A stretch of DNA of 40,540 nt from Rhodoferax sp. (GTDB lineage: Bacteria > Pseudomonadota > Gammaproteobacteria > Burkholderiales > Burkholderiaceae_C), in assembly GCF_030646845.1 (NCBI RefSeq), contig NZ_JAUSLE010000060.1, positions 1 to 40,540 on the forward strand, read 5' to 3'. This document shows positions 18,229 through 24,658 of this stretch, piece by piece. The position numbers and the translations under genes were made by a program. Each line of letters begins with the position of its first letter. Positions within the stretch are counted from its first letter, which is position 1. The notes below the pieces were generated by a model. The model did no database searches, was not told the DNA's origin, and saw only the letters and a program-made list of their open reading frames with translations.

Positions 18229-19226
18229 ACGGCACAGCGGTGGCGCCCTGGATTGCCGCACAAGCCGCACAGCTTTTGGCGCAACGGGGTCACGCCTGGC
18301 TGCTCGCCGGCCCATCCGGACTTGGCCAGTACAGCCTGGGTCTGGCGTTGGTGAGAGCCTGGCTTTGTGACAACCCGTCCCCTCGTGGCGCCTGCGGTAC
18401 CTGTGGCAGCTGCCACGCCATTGATGTGCGCACCCATGCCGACCTGTGCGTGCTCATGCCGGAGACGGCAATGCTGGAGCTGGGCTGGCCCTTGAGTGAG
18501 AAGGCGCAGACCGACATCGACGACAAGAAACGCAAGCCCAGCAAGGAAATCCGGGTAGACGCGATGCGCGACGCCGTGGAGTTCTCGCAGCGTACCAGTG
18601 CCCGCGGTCGGGGCAAGGCGGTGCTGGTGTTTCCCGCCGAGCGTATGAACAATGTGACCGCCAATGCGCTGCTCAAGACGCTGGAAGAGCCCCCGGGGGA
18701 CGTGAAGTTTGTGTTGGCGAGTGATGCCGCACACCAGTTGCTGCCCACCATTCGCAGCCGCTGTCTGGGACATACCATGGTCTGGCCGGAGACAGACGCC
18801 TCTCTGGCATGGATTGAAGGGCAGGGCATACCGGCGGCGCAAGCCGCCGTGATGCTGCGTGCTGCGGGCGGTCGCCCCGACGACGCCTTGCTGTTTTCCC
18901 AATCCGGCCGCGACGCGCAAGCCTGGGTCAGACTGCCCAAAGCGATGGCGCGGGGGGACGTGAGCGCGTTGAAGGACTGGACGCCAGCTCAAACGGTCGA
19001 TGCCTTGCACAAGCTTTGTCACGATGTGCTGGCCGTCAAAACCGGTGCCGCACCCCGGTTTTTTGACGCCACTGACCTGCCCGCCGGCGGCTCTATCGCG
19101 GCCTTGACGACGTGGGCCCGGGCGTTGGCGGCCACCACACGCACGGTGGAGCACCCCTTCAACGCCGGCCTGATGCTGGAGGCGCTTGTGAGTCAGGCCC
19201 AAAACGCCCTAAACTCTACACACTAG
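18225..19226 (+). CDS. holB: DNA polymerase III delta' subunit
   Basis: 333 aa clamp-loader δ' subunit. It has the AAA+ fold start [17 protein letters not shown] and a zinc module [11 protein letters not shown] with a nearby third Cys, followed by a beta-proteobacterial charged insertion ([16 protein letters not shown]). The sensor/SRC region reads [24 protein letters not shown]…TIRSRC. The P-loop Lys is replaced (GLGQYS), expected because δ' does not hydrolyse ATP. The ATG at 18225 overlaps the tmk stop by 4 bases; a GTG at 18216 is the longer option. Confidence 0.94.
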   Translation: MNGTAVAPWIAAQAAQLLAQRGHAWLLAGPSGLGQYSLGLALVRAWLCDNPSPRGACGTCGSCHAIDVRTHADLCVLMPETAMLELGWPLSEKAQTDIDDKKRKPSKEIRVDAMRDAVEFSQRTSARGRGKAVLVFPAERMNNVTANALLKTLEEPPGDVKFVLASDAAHQLLPTIRSRCLGHTMVWPETDASLAWIEGQGIPAAQAAVMLRAAGGRPDDALLFSQSGRDAQAWVRLPKAMARGDVSALKDWTPAQTVDALHKLCHDVLAVKTGAAPRFFDATDLPAGGSIAALTTWARALAATTRTVEHPFNAGLMLEALVSQAQNALNSTH

Positions 19227-19235
19227 ATACAGCGC

Positions 19236-19598
19236 ATGAGTAACTCTCCTCCCTCTACCCCACGCCCCAGCGTCATTCAGTTGGCGATCAAGGAAAAGTC
19301 TGCCCTTTATGCGGCTTTTATTCCGCTGTTCTCGGAAGGCGGCATCTTTATTCCGACATCGCGGGAGTACCAGCTGGGCGACGATGTCTACGTGTTGCTG
19401 TCGCTTCCGGAAGACCCGCAACGTTATCCCGTGGCCGGAAAAGTAGCATGGGTGACACCCGCCAAGGCCTCCAACAACCGTACGCAGGGCGTTGGCATTC
19501 AGTTTCCCAAAGACGAGAAGTCACGTGCGCTCAGGCTCAAGATCGAAGAGATTCTGGGTGCCCACCTGGCATCTGATCGTCCGACTCAAACCTTCTGA
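19236..19598 (+). CDS. pilZ: PilZ domain protein (type IV pilus type)
   Basis: 120 aa single PilZ domain. The core FSEGGIFIPTSREYQLGDDVYVLLSLPEDPQRYPVAGKVAWVTP and the final VGIQF match the pilus-biogenesis PilZ lineage. The RxxxR motif that binds c-di-GMP is absent, as in that lineage, so it probably acts by protein contact (with PilB/FimX-type partners) rather than as a c-di-GMP sensor. It starts 9 bp after holB, a classic position. PilU/PilB-like ATPase genes lie 4-7 kb downstream. Confidence 0.9.
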   Translation: MSNSPPSTPRPSVIQLAIKEKSALYAAFIPLFSEGGIFIPTSREYQLGDDVYVLLSLPEDPQRYPVAGKVAWVTPAKASNNRTQGVGIQFPKDEKSRALRLKIEEILGAHLASDRPTQTF

Positions 19599-19646
19599 GC
19601 CTTCAGTTTTCCCGCTGCCAGCCGATCTGGGTTTATCGGACTTTCC

Positions 19647-20441
19647 ATGTTTACCGATTCGCACTGCCATTTAACCTTTCCCGAACTCGCCGCCGAACTG
19701 CCTGTCATCCGCGAGGCCATGACGCAGGCGCAGGTTGATCGCGCCCTGTGTATTTGCACCACGCTGGAAGAGTTTTCCGCTGTTCAGGCGTTGGCCACCC
19801 GGTACGACAATTTTTGGGCGACCGTTGGCGTACACCCGGACAATGAAGGCGTCACAGAGCCCAGTCTGCAGGATTTGCTGACGCGGGGCGCCATGCCACG
19901 GGTCGTCGGGATTGGTGAAACCGGGCTTGACTACTATCGCCTGGGAGGACGCAGCGTGGCCGACATGGCCTGGCAGCGCGACCGGTTTCGCACCCACATC
20001 CGCGCCGCCCGGCAATTGGCCAAGCCGCTGGTGATTCACACCCGAAGCGCGTCCGACGATACCTTGGCCATTCTTCGGGAGGAAGGTGAAGACGGTGACG
20101 TGGCAAGTGCCGGCGGGGTCTTTCATTGCTTCACCGAAACCGCCCAGGTGGCACGGGCGGCGCTGGACCTGGGTTTTTACATCTCTTTCTCCGGGATTTT
20201 GACGTTCAAGAACGCACAGGATCTGCGCGATGTGGCGGCCTTTGTGCCACTCGACCGGTTGCTGATTGAAACCGACAGCCCTTACCTGGCGCCCGTTCCG
20301 CATCGGGGGAAGACCAACAATCCTTCGTATGTACCCTTTGTTGCCGCCTGTCTGGCTGAACTTAGGCAATGCCCGGTGGAGCAGGTCGCCGAAATCACCA
20401 GTCGCAACTTCGACCGCCTGTTCAAGGGTGTTCTGCTGTGA
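19647..20441 (+). CDS. tatD: TatD family metal-dependent hydrolase
   Basis: 264 aa TIM-barrel hydrolase of the amidohydrolase superfamily; relatives are 3'-5' DNA exonucleases or D-aminoacyl-tRNA deacylases. Metal motifs: DSHCHL at residues 4-9, GIGETGLDYY near 90, LVIHTRSA, VFHCFTE and LLIETDSPYLAPVPHRGK. Length and order are normal. It follows pilZ by 48 bp in the same run, matching the conserved holB-pilZ-tatD arrangement. Confidence 0.94.
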   Translation: MFTDSHCHLTFPELAAELPVIREAMTQAQVDRALCICTTLEEFSAVQALATRYDNFWATVGVHPDNEGVTEPSLQDLLTRGAMPRVVGIGETGLDYYRLGGRSVADMAWQRDRFRTHIRAARQLAKPLVIHTRSASDDTLAILREEGEDGDVASAGGVFHCFTETAQVARAALDLGFYISFSGILTFKNAQDLRDVAAFVPLDRLLIETDSPYLAPVPHRGKTNNPSYVPFVAACLAELRQCPVEQVAEITSRNFDRLFKGVLL

Positions 20442-20464
20442 GGTCTGGCGGCCTGAGAAATATC

Positions 20465-21121
20465 ATGCATTACTTTAAGAGTCTTTTATATCTTATTGTT
20501 TTTTATGGATTTTCTATTTGTCATGCGGGTTCGTATGACGATTTTTTCATGGCCGTCAAACGCGATGACGCCGGCACGGTCACTGCCTTGCTGAATCGGG
20601 GATTTGACGCGAATACACTCAATGCAGAAGGTGCGACTGGCCTGTTTCTCGCAGTTCGGGAGCCGTCGCTCAAGGTCGCCGCCGTCCTGATCAACTGGCC
20701 CAAGACCAATGTTGAAGCTCGTACTCCGAAGGATGAGAGCCCGCTCATGCTGGCCTCGCTCAAAGGTTTGACAGAGGTTTGCCAGCAACTCATCACAAAA
20801 GGTGCCGATGTCAACAAACCTGGCTGGGCGCCGCTGCATTACGCAGCCACCCATGGGCATCTGGCGGCAATGACCTTGTTGCTGGACAACCATGCCTATA
20901 TCGATGCGGCATCCCCGAACGGCACCACGCCGCTCATGATGGCCGCCAACTATGGCACGCCGGCGGCGGTGAAACTGCTGCTGGAGGCCGGCGCAGATCC
21001 ATTGCTCAAGAACGACCAGGGATTGTCCGCCATCGATTTTGCCCACCGTGCGAATCGGCCGGAGTCAGCCGAGATCATTGCGGCCTTTGTCCGTGCTCGG
21101 CAGCCCAAGGGAACCTGGTGA
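20465..21121 (+). CDS. Exported ankyrin-repeat protein
   Basis: 218 aa. The N-terminus MHYFKSLLYLIVFYGFSICHAG is a probable Sec signal peptide with AxA-like cleavage near residue 22-24. About five ankyrin repeats follow, e.g. AEGATGLFLAVREPSLKVAAVLI, GWAPLHYAATHGHLAAMTLLLD and [27 protein letters not shown] periplasmic protein-interaction role is likely; partner unknown. The ATG at 20465 is preferred to a longer frame starting inside tatD because of the signal peptide. It is the last gene before dif: its stop is 15 bp from the XerC arm. Confidence 0.88.
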   Translation: MHYFKSLLYLIVFYGFSICHAGSYDDFFMAVKRDDAGTVTALLNRGFDANTLNAEGATGLFLAVREPSLKVAAVLINWPKTNVEARTPKDESPLMLASLKGLTEVCQQLITKGADVNKPGWAPLHYAATHGHLAAMTLLLDNHAYIDAASPNGTTPLMMAANYGTPAAVKLLLEAGADPLLKNDQGLSAIDFAHRANRPESAEIIAAFVRARQPKGTW

Positions 21122-21136
21122 AAACCTCTGAATCGT

Positions 21137-21164
21137 ACTTCATACGATGTATATCTCTCTAACG
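21137..21164 (+). other. dif-like att site 1 (left boundary of the Xer element array)
   Basis: XerC-type arm ACTTCATACGA, central hexamer TGTATA identical to E. coli dif, then a degenerate right arm TCTCTCTAACG in place of a XerD site. Immediately outside comes TGTTGATTT, also found after site 2. If integration was by Xer recombination at dif, the left arm here is the host half and the right arm is the element half. Confidence 0.75.
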
Positions 21165-21452
21165 TGTTGATTTAGCGGAAGATTTTTCCGATTCGGGTAA
21201 AAAAAGGGCGTTTTCGGAAGTCCGAACAGCCGGTTTTTCAGGGCGCGAAGCGGCATCTGTGGCACGCAGCAACCCCGCCCGCAAAGGGGCAGCTTTGACC
21301 GGGAAACGCCAGGTCGTGCACCGGGCTTGTAAGGTGTCGACAGGTGTGGCTTGACCGATCGGGTACCCCTCCCGGCGTTTCGCTTCGCTCCCATGGGACT
21401 GCGCCCCATACCCCGGAAGGCCCCTCGCGCTCTGTATGTGGGCAGTCATCAT
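21159..21452 (-). CDS. Doubtful 97 aa reading frame at the left end of unit 1
   Basis: An open frame whose ATG overlaps the stop of the 65 aa gene (ATGA) and whose TAG stop lies in the right arm of att site 1. The composition is Arg/Ala/Pro-rich with no recognisable domain. The DNA is partly conserved with the left end of unit 2, but the alignment needs a two-base gap and the frames diverge. I therefore think the conserved part is more likely a non-coding end sequence. Listed because the ATGA junction is suggestive. Confidence 0.25.
   Translation of the reverse strand: MMTAHIQSARGLPGYGAQSHGSEAKRREGYPIGQATPVDTLQARCTTWRFPVKAAPLRAGLLRATDAASRPEKPAVRTSENALFLPESEKSSAKSTR
21230..21281. repeat. Left-end block shared by the two Xer units (unit 1 copy)
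   Basis: Starts CCGGTTTTTC, continues AGGGCGCG and GCAACC, ends CCCGC. It matches 22628-22679 in unit 2 with a few mismatches and small non-triplet gaps. A second shared block, GGGTACCCCTCCC, occurs at 21361 here and 22757 in unit 2. Role unknown: accessory recombination site, replication or packaging signal are possibilities. Confidence 0.55.
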
Positions 21453-21646
21453 GCGGCCACGCTTTCCCGGTTGAGCAGCACCTCGACGGCTTCAGCAGCC
21501 TCCCGGATGGCTTCGACCTGTTCGCGGTACACGTGCACCCATACCGGGGCAGACTCACCCCCCGCCAAGGCAAACGCTTCCCCGATGGCGTCCGCGTGGA
21601 CGAGCCGGCGATTCAGGGCATTGATCGCTTCCGTGATGGCACTCAT
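21449..21646 (-). CDS. Small 65 aa helical protein of unit 1
   Basis: MSAITEAINALNRRL…, ending EVLLNRESVAA. A predicted mostly helical, acidic protein with no domain I recognise. Its ATG overlaps the stop of the XafT-like frame (ATGA at 21643-21646), the same junction that in unit 2 precedes a 70 aa frame beginning MSAFT. The coupling argues for real translation. Function unknown. Confidence 0.55.
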   Translation of the reverse strand: MSAITEAINALNRRLVHADAIGEAFALAGGESAPVWVHVYREQVEAIREAAEAVEVLLNRESVAA

Positions 21647-22563
21647 GGGGTTCCCCTTGGCGCGCTTGCCAGCTTGGCGGCCTTCGCCGCCGCTGTCTTT
21701 GCGCTACCGGCCTGAGAGGGCTTTGCGCTCCCGTTTTTCGGCTTCGTAGCGGGCCTGCTTTTCGGCTCGGGTGAGCTTGGCGGGCTCGACAGGGCCGGAT
21801 TCGCCAGGTGCGGCTGGTTCGCGGAAAGTTGTTTTAGATGGGCATTCGCTGGCCGAGGCAGGTTCGCTGGCGGGCGCTGGAGGGTCAGCCGGATGGCGCA
21901 GGTAGGCGTCCAAGGCGACGCAAAGGAGGGCGTTGAGGGAAATGCCGAGGTAGTCGGCCTTGGCGCGTGCAGCGGCGTCAAGGGCGTCGGGGAGTCTGAG
22001 TGAATAGGCCATGCCGCCATTATGACGTCATTTTGATGTCTATTTTCAGACGGTGGAAGACTTGTTTGAGCAGTTGTTTTATATGGGACAAGCCCACCGG
22101 CACCGGCCAGCGCCCGGGCTACGCCCGTGCTAAGGCCGGGGGCCGATAGACCTGTTGTTTTATCCAGCAATATGCGCAACCGGTTCACATCATCGTAAGC
22201 CGAGCGGAAACACCGAGCCTGCCGGATCAGCAGCGACCACCAAGCGCCATCCTGTGGCGTGATCTGGCGACCTTCAGGCGTGATCAATTGATCTGCCTCA
22301 AAGCGCCAGCCAGCCCAAGCCTTGCCGGGCAGCTCGTAGCGCGAAAGGATGCGGGCCAGCTTGTACACTGCAAACGGGATACGGTGAGAGCCGGTTTCCC
22401 AGTTATGCCAAGTGCGTTCTGTGACCTGAAAATACTTCCCGGCCTCAACAATTGACCAACCCAGCCGAAGACGAGCATAGCGAAGACGAAACCCAAGCTG
22501 GGCGCGTGTGTCCGGGTCATGACGGCAGGATTTTGTGTGTTTGGAACTGTGACTGTACTTCAT
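21643..22563 (-). CDS. XafT-like HTH protein (putative Xer recombination activator), unit 1
   Basis: 306 aa from the ATG at 22563. Residues ~20-70 form a Cro/XRE-type HTH (LRLGWSIVEAGKYFQVTERTWHNWETG), followed by the family stretch YKLARILSRYELPGKAWAGWRF…TPEGRQITPQDGAWWSLLIRQA seen in VC1465/XafT-like proteins, which activate XerD for TLC-type satellite phages. The start codon lies inside the XerC arm of att site 2; upstream ATGs at 22611 and 22596 belong to the neighbouring unit in this integrated form. The final ~125 residues are Pro/Ser/Ala rich and overprint the RHH gene in another frame, so the true C-terminus is doubtful. Nevertheless the frame ends RGTP with an ATGA overlap, as in unit 2. 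XafT role is inferred from remembered family features. Confidence 0.65.
   Translation of the reverse strand: MKYSHSSKHTKSCRHDPDTRAQLGFRLRYARLRLGWSIVEAGKYFQVTERTWHNWETGSHRIPFAVYKLARILSRYELPGKAWAGWRFEADQLITPEGRQITPQDGAWWSLLIRQARCFRSAYDDVNRLRILLDKTTGLSAPGLSTGVARALAGAGGLVPYKTTAQTSLPPSENRHQNDVIMAAWPIHSDSPTPLTPLHAPRPTTSAFPSTPSFASPWTPTCAIRLTLQRPPANLPRPANAHLKQLSANQPHLANPALSSPPSSPEPKSRPATKPKNGSAKPSQAGSAKTAAAKAAKLASAPRGTP
21704..22012 (-). CDS. Ribbon-helix-helix (CopG/Arc-like) protein
   Basis: 102 aa. The N-terminal MAYSLRLPDALDAAARAKADYLGISLNALLCVALDAYL is a typical RHH fold: one β-strand with alternating residues, helix, turn, helix. The tail is Pro/Ala/Glu rich, ending in a basic helix (LTRAEKQARYEAEKRERKALS). 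RHH proteins are DNA-binding repressors or antitoxins; no toxin gene is adjacent. The gene is wholly overlapped in another frame by the 3' part of the XafT-like open frame, and has its own upstream AT-rich segment with a palindrome. It is likely a passenger or regulatory gene of unit 1. Confidence 0.75.
   Translation of the reverse strand: MAYSLRLPDALDAAARAKADYLGISLNALLCVALDAYLRHPADPPAPASEPASASECPSKTTFREPAAPGESGPVEPAKLTRAEKQARYEAEKRERKALSGR
22022..22031. promoter_or_regulatory. Candidate operator upstream of the RHH gene
   Basis: Perfect 10 bp palindrome ATGACGTCAT, 10 bases upstream of the RHH start codon, with a related TGATGTC word five bases on. Short palindromes here suit RHH autoregulation; this is inference from position only. 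Confidence 0.4.
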
Positions 22564-22584
22564 ACGATGTATAGACTTGCAAGT
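22557..22584 (+). other. dif-like att site 2 (junction of the two Xer units)
   Basis: XerC-type arm ACTTCATACGA and central TGTATA identical to site 1; right arm GACTTGCAAGT degenerate and different from both others; followed by TGTTGATTT as at site 1. The rightmost three bases of CTTCAT read in reverse give the ATG start of the unit 1 XafT-like gene. Confidence 0.75.
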
Positions 22585-22627
22585 TGTTGATTTCATTGGA
22601 AATTCTTTCATTTGTAGGCAAATAAAA

Positions 22628-22679
22628 CCGGTCTTTTAGGGCGCGAGGCAGCGACTGGCAGGGCGCAACCCATCCCGCG
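22628..22679. repeat. Left-end block shared by the two Xer units (unit 2 copy)
   Basis: CCGGTCTTTTAGGGCGCG … GCAACC … CCCGC, counterpart of 21230-21281. Its distance from the adjacent att site (about 44 bp) is shorter than in unit 1 (about 66 bp). Confidence 0.55.
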
Positions 22680-22848
22680 AACTAGCATCAGGGCAGGGCG
22701 AGGGCTTCGCGCTCAGGCCAGCAGCAAGGCCCGCCGGAGGCTTGGTGTGGTGGCTCGGGTACCCCTCCCCACGGTTGACCCGCTTCGCGTTTCTGTCCCC
22801 GTTCTGGGCATTCCACGAGCCGTACAGGCGATCAGTGAAGGCGCTCAT
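22636..22848 (-). CDS. Small 70 aa frame of unit 2, function unknown
   Basis: Begins MSAFTDRLYGSWNAQNGD; its ATG overlaps the stop of the XafT-like frame (ATGA at 22845-22848). The first ~20 residues look plausible; the rest is basic and Pro/Ser rich and enters the left-end block conserved at DNA level with unit 1. No recognised domain. The arrangement parallels the 65 aa gene of unit 1, but the proteins share only the first residues. Confidence 0.4.
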   Translation of the reverse strand: MSAFTDRLYGSWNAQNGDRNAKRVNRGEGYPSHHTKPPAGLAAGLSAKPSPCPDASSRDGLRPASRCLAP

Positions 22849-23438
22849 GGCGTACCCCTTTCAACCGCTACAACAACGGACGGACGTTCCAGTTTTGGTA
22901 CTTTCCCCCCCGTATTACTGTACGGGGGGGTAAGGGGTACATTTGCCGCCGCGATCAGCACGTCCGACGCCACCCGGCCAGCGTCAGGCTCCGCCTTTGC
23001 CGATGGCCCGGCTTGCGCCGTCCTGAGCGGACCATTGAGCGTGCGCTGCATGGCGATATCGAGCTGGCGTTCCCGTTGTGCCATGTCCCGGAACAACCGA
23101 GCCTGACGCACCAGGAGCGACCACCAGCCCTGGCATTCAGGCGTGAAGCCGTGGCCCTCAGGCGTCCACAACTTGCCCGAGTGCATGTGCCAGCCCTCCC
23201 AGCCCTTGCACGGCAGCTCAAACAGCCTCATGACGCGCACCAGCTTGTAGGCCGCGTAAGGTACAGTGACGGTGCCGGAAATCCAGTACCGAATGGTGCG
23301 TGGCGTGACGTGAAGAAGTTGCGCAGCCGCTTCAGGTGTGAGCCCAGCGTCCGATAACAGTATTTTGAAGCGAGAGCCAAGCAGAGCGCGGGTTTCACGG
23401 GTTTTCCGGGGTGTCAGTTTTTTCTTATCGTACTTGAT
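22845..23438 (-). CDS. XafT-like HTH protein of unit 2, canonical start codon lost
   Basis: About 197 codons if read from the position homologous to the unit 1 start. The frame shows the HTH (LTPEAAAQLLHVTPRTIRYWISG), then YKLVRVMRLFELPCKGWEGWHMHSGKLWTPEGHGF and WWSLLVRQARLFRD, aligning well with unit 1. At the homologous start the codon is ATC instead of ATG, because the XerC arm of site 3 reads CTTGAT instead of CTTCAT. No ATG occurs upstream before the in-frame stop at 23454. The only obvious alternatives are a CTG near 23417 or a GTG at 23240, which would drop the HTH. It may be silent or use a rare start. It ends RGTP with an ATGA overlap. Confidence 0.6.
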   Translation of the reverse strand: MKYDKKKLTPRKTRETRALLGSRFKILLSDAGLTPEAAAQLLHVTPRTIRYWISGTVTVPYAAYKLVRVMRLFELPCKGWEGWHMHSGKLWTPEGHGFTPECQGWWSLLVRQARLFRDMAQRERQLDIAMQRTLNGPLRTAQAGPSAKAEPDAGRVASDVLIAAANVPLTPPYSNTGGKVPKLERPSVVVAVERGTP

Positions 23439-23459
23439 ACGATGTATATTATGTTAATA
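23432..23459 (+). other. dif: dif site (att site 3), chromosome dimer resolution site
   Basis: XerC-type arm ACTTGATACGA, central TGTATA and right arm TTATGTTAATA. The 15 bases TGTATATTATGTTAA are identical to E. coli dif, covering the central region and nine bases of the XerD arm. The XerC arm is much less conserved, as expected if it came from the integrated element. This is the only one of the three sites with a canonical XerD half, so it should be the functional dif. It ends 18 bp before the start of the PilU-like gene. Confidence 0.85.
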
Positions 23460-23477
23460 AGTATACAGGGTTAAGCC

Positions 23478-24614
23478 ATGGAGAGATTTGACCCTGCTCA
23501 GTTGCCAGCCCTGCCAGATGAGCTTGTCGCGTGTCTTCAATACATGGTCGAGGTGGATGCGTCTGATTTGTTCTTGACGGTCGGCGCAGCGCCAAACGTC
23601 AAAGTTGATGGCGAAATGCGACCGTTGGCGATGTCCCAGTTACCTCCTGGTCGTGTGAAGGAACTTGCCTACTCGCTGATGACCGAGTCGCAGATAAAGC
23701 AGTTCGAGGTGGATCTGGAATGCGACCTTGCTGTCGGGCTCGAGCCACTGGGCCGCTTCAGATTGAATGTATATCTTCAGCGCGGCCAGGTCGGTATGGT
23801 TGCGCGCTATGTCAAGAACAAAATCCCGTCGATTGCCGCCCTCAGGATGCCGGCGGTCCTGCAGAAGCTGGCGACGCTCAAACGCGGCCTGGTCCTTATG
23901 GTGGGCGCCGCCGGATCGGGCAAATCGACCACCCTGGCCGCGATGCTTGACTATCGAAATCAGGAGGCTGCTGGTCACATCCTGACGATCGAAGACCCGA
24001 TCGAGTTCCTTCACCCGCACAGGAAGTGCGTGGTGGACCAGCGCGAAGTGGGACTCGATACCCACTCCTTTGATGAGGCGCTCAGACATGCCATGCGTGA
24101 AGCGCCAGACGTGATCATGATCGGTGAAATACGCGACCGCTTGACGATGCAGCACGCCATGAACTATGCCGAAAGCGGACATCTGTGCCTCTCGACGCTG
24201 CACGCGAACAACGCCAGTCAGGCCATTGAACGAATCATCAATTTCTTCCCTGAAGAATCAAGAAAGCAGACCTTGATGGATCTTTCGCTGAATCTGAAAG
24301 GTGTGGTTGCGCAGCGGTTGATCCGGGATACCCACAGCAGCCTGGTTCCTGCCACCGAAGTCATGCTGCAGTCCCCTTTTGTTTCAGACCTGATACAGAA
24401 AGGTCAAATCGATCAGATCAAGGCGGCGATTGGCAAGAGCATCGAGCTCGGAATGCACACGTTTGACCAATCATTGTTTGATCTGTTCACGCGGCACGAG
24501 ATCACCCAGGCTCAGGCGATCGACTACGCGGACTCCAAGACGGACCTGTCGCTCCAGATCAGGCTCAGCGCAGGCAAACTCCCGGACCCAACCGGTCTGA
24601 CGATTCAGCGCTAG
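23478..24614 (+). CDS. pilU: PilT/PilU-family type IV pilus retraction ATPase
   Basis: 378 aa hexameric secretion-type ATPase. An N-terminal PAS-like domain (YMVEVDASDLFLTVGAAPNVKVDGEM) is followed by the RecA-like core: Walker A GAAGSGKST at residues ~143-151, Asp box TIEDPIEF, Walker B DVIMIGEIRD and His box SGHLCLSTLHANNA. The sequence is closer to PilU (acidic C-terminal half, HPHRKCVVDQREVG) than to PilT. It provides or assists pilus retraction at the inner membrane. Its ATG is 18 bp from dif, so its promoter must lie in or beyond the Xer array. The PilB-like gene follows by 44 bp. Confidence 0.9.
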   Translation: MERFDPAQLPALPDELVACLQYMVEVDASDLFLTVGAAPNVKVDGEMRPLAMSQLPPGRVKELAYSLMTESQIKQFEVDLECDLAVGLEPLGRFRLNVYLQRGQVGMVARYVKNKIPSIAALRMPAVLQKLATLKRGLVLMVGAAGSGKSTTLAAMLDYRNQEAAGHILTIEDPIEFLHPHRKCVVDQREVGLDTHSFDEALRHAMREAPDVIMIGEIRDRLTMQHAMNYAESGHLCLSTLHANNASQAIERIINFFPEESRKQTLMDLSLNLKGVVAQRLIRDTHSSLVPATEVMLQSPFVSDLIQKGQIDQIKAAIGKSIELGMHTFDQSLFDLFTRHEITQAQAIDYADSKTDLSLQIRLSAGKLPDPTGLTIQR

Positions 24615-24658
24615 CCACGCAAAGACACTCCAGACCATTCTTCCAGTGGAAACAATAC

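Larger units (their letters stand above)
21137..22556. mobile_element. Putative integrative element exploiting Xer (unit 1, 1420 bp)
   Basis: Unit between directly repeated dif-like sites 1 and 2. It contains leftward genes: a XafT-like HTH protein, a ribbon-helix-helix protein and a 65 aa protein, plus a GC-rich left end similar to that of unit 2. There is no integrase, transposase or recognisable replication gene, as expected for an element that borrows host XerC/XerD. Recombination between sites 1 and 2 would release a 1420 bp circle. Confidence 0.7.
22557..23431. mobile_element. Putative integrative element exploiting Xer (unit 2, 875 bp)
   Basis: Unit between sites 2 and 3, direct repeats. 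It contains a second XafT-like frame and a 70 aa frame, with left-end blocks shared with unit 1. It is smaller, lacks the RHH module, and its XafT-like gene lacks an ATG, so it may be a decayed or dependent unit. Recombination between sites 2 and 3 would give an 875 bp circle; between 1 and 3, 2295 bp. Confidence 0.65.

Noticed and set aside
18290..18330. Loss of the P-loop lysine in HolB as a sign of a dead enzyme
   Set aside because: The δ' subunit is normally ATPase-inactive with a degenerate Walker A, so this is expected.
21140..21409. 89-codon minus-strand frame at the left end of Xer unit 1
   Set aside because: It overlaps the conserved end block in a frame not preserved in unit 2 and would read through the att site; conservation looks like DNA-level, not protein-level.
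21137..23459. The three recurrent 20 bp words as simple promoters or operators of the HTH genes
   Set aside because: The identity to the dif central region and XerD arm at site 3, the direct orientation and the enclosed XafT-like genes fit Xer sites much better; an additional regulatory role is kept as a separate finding.
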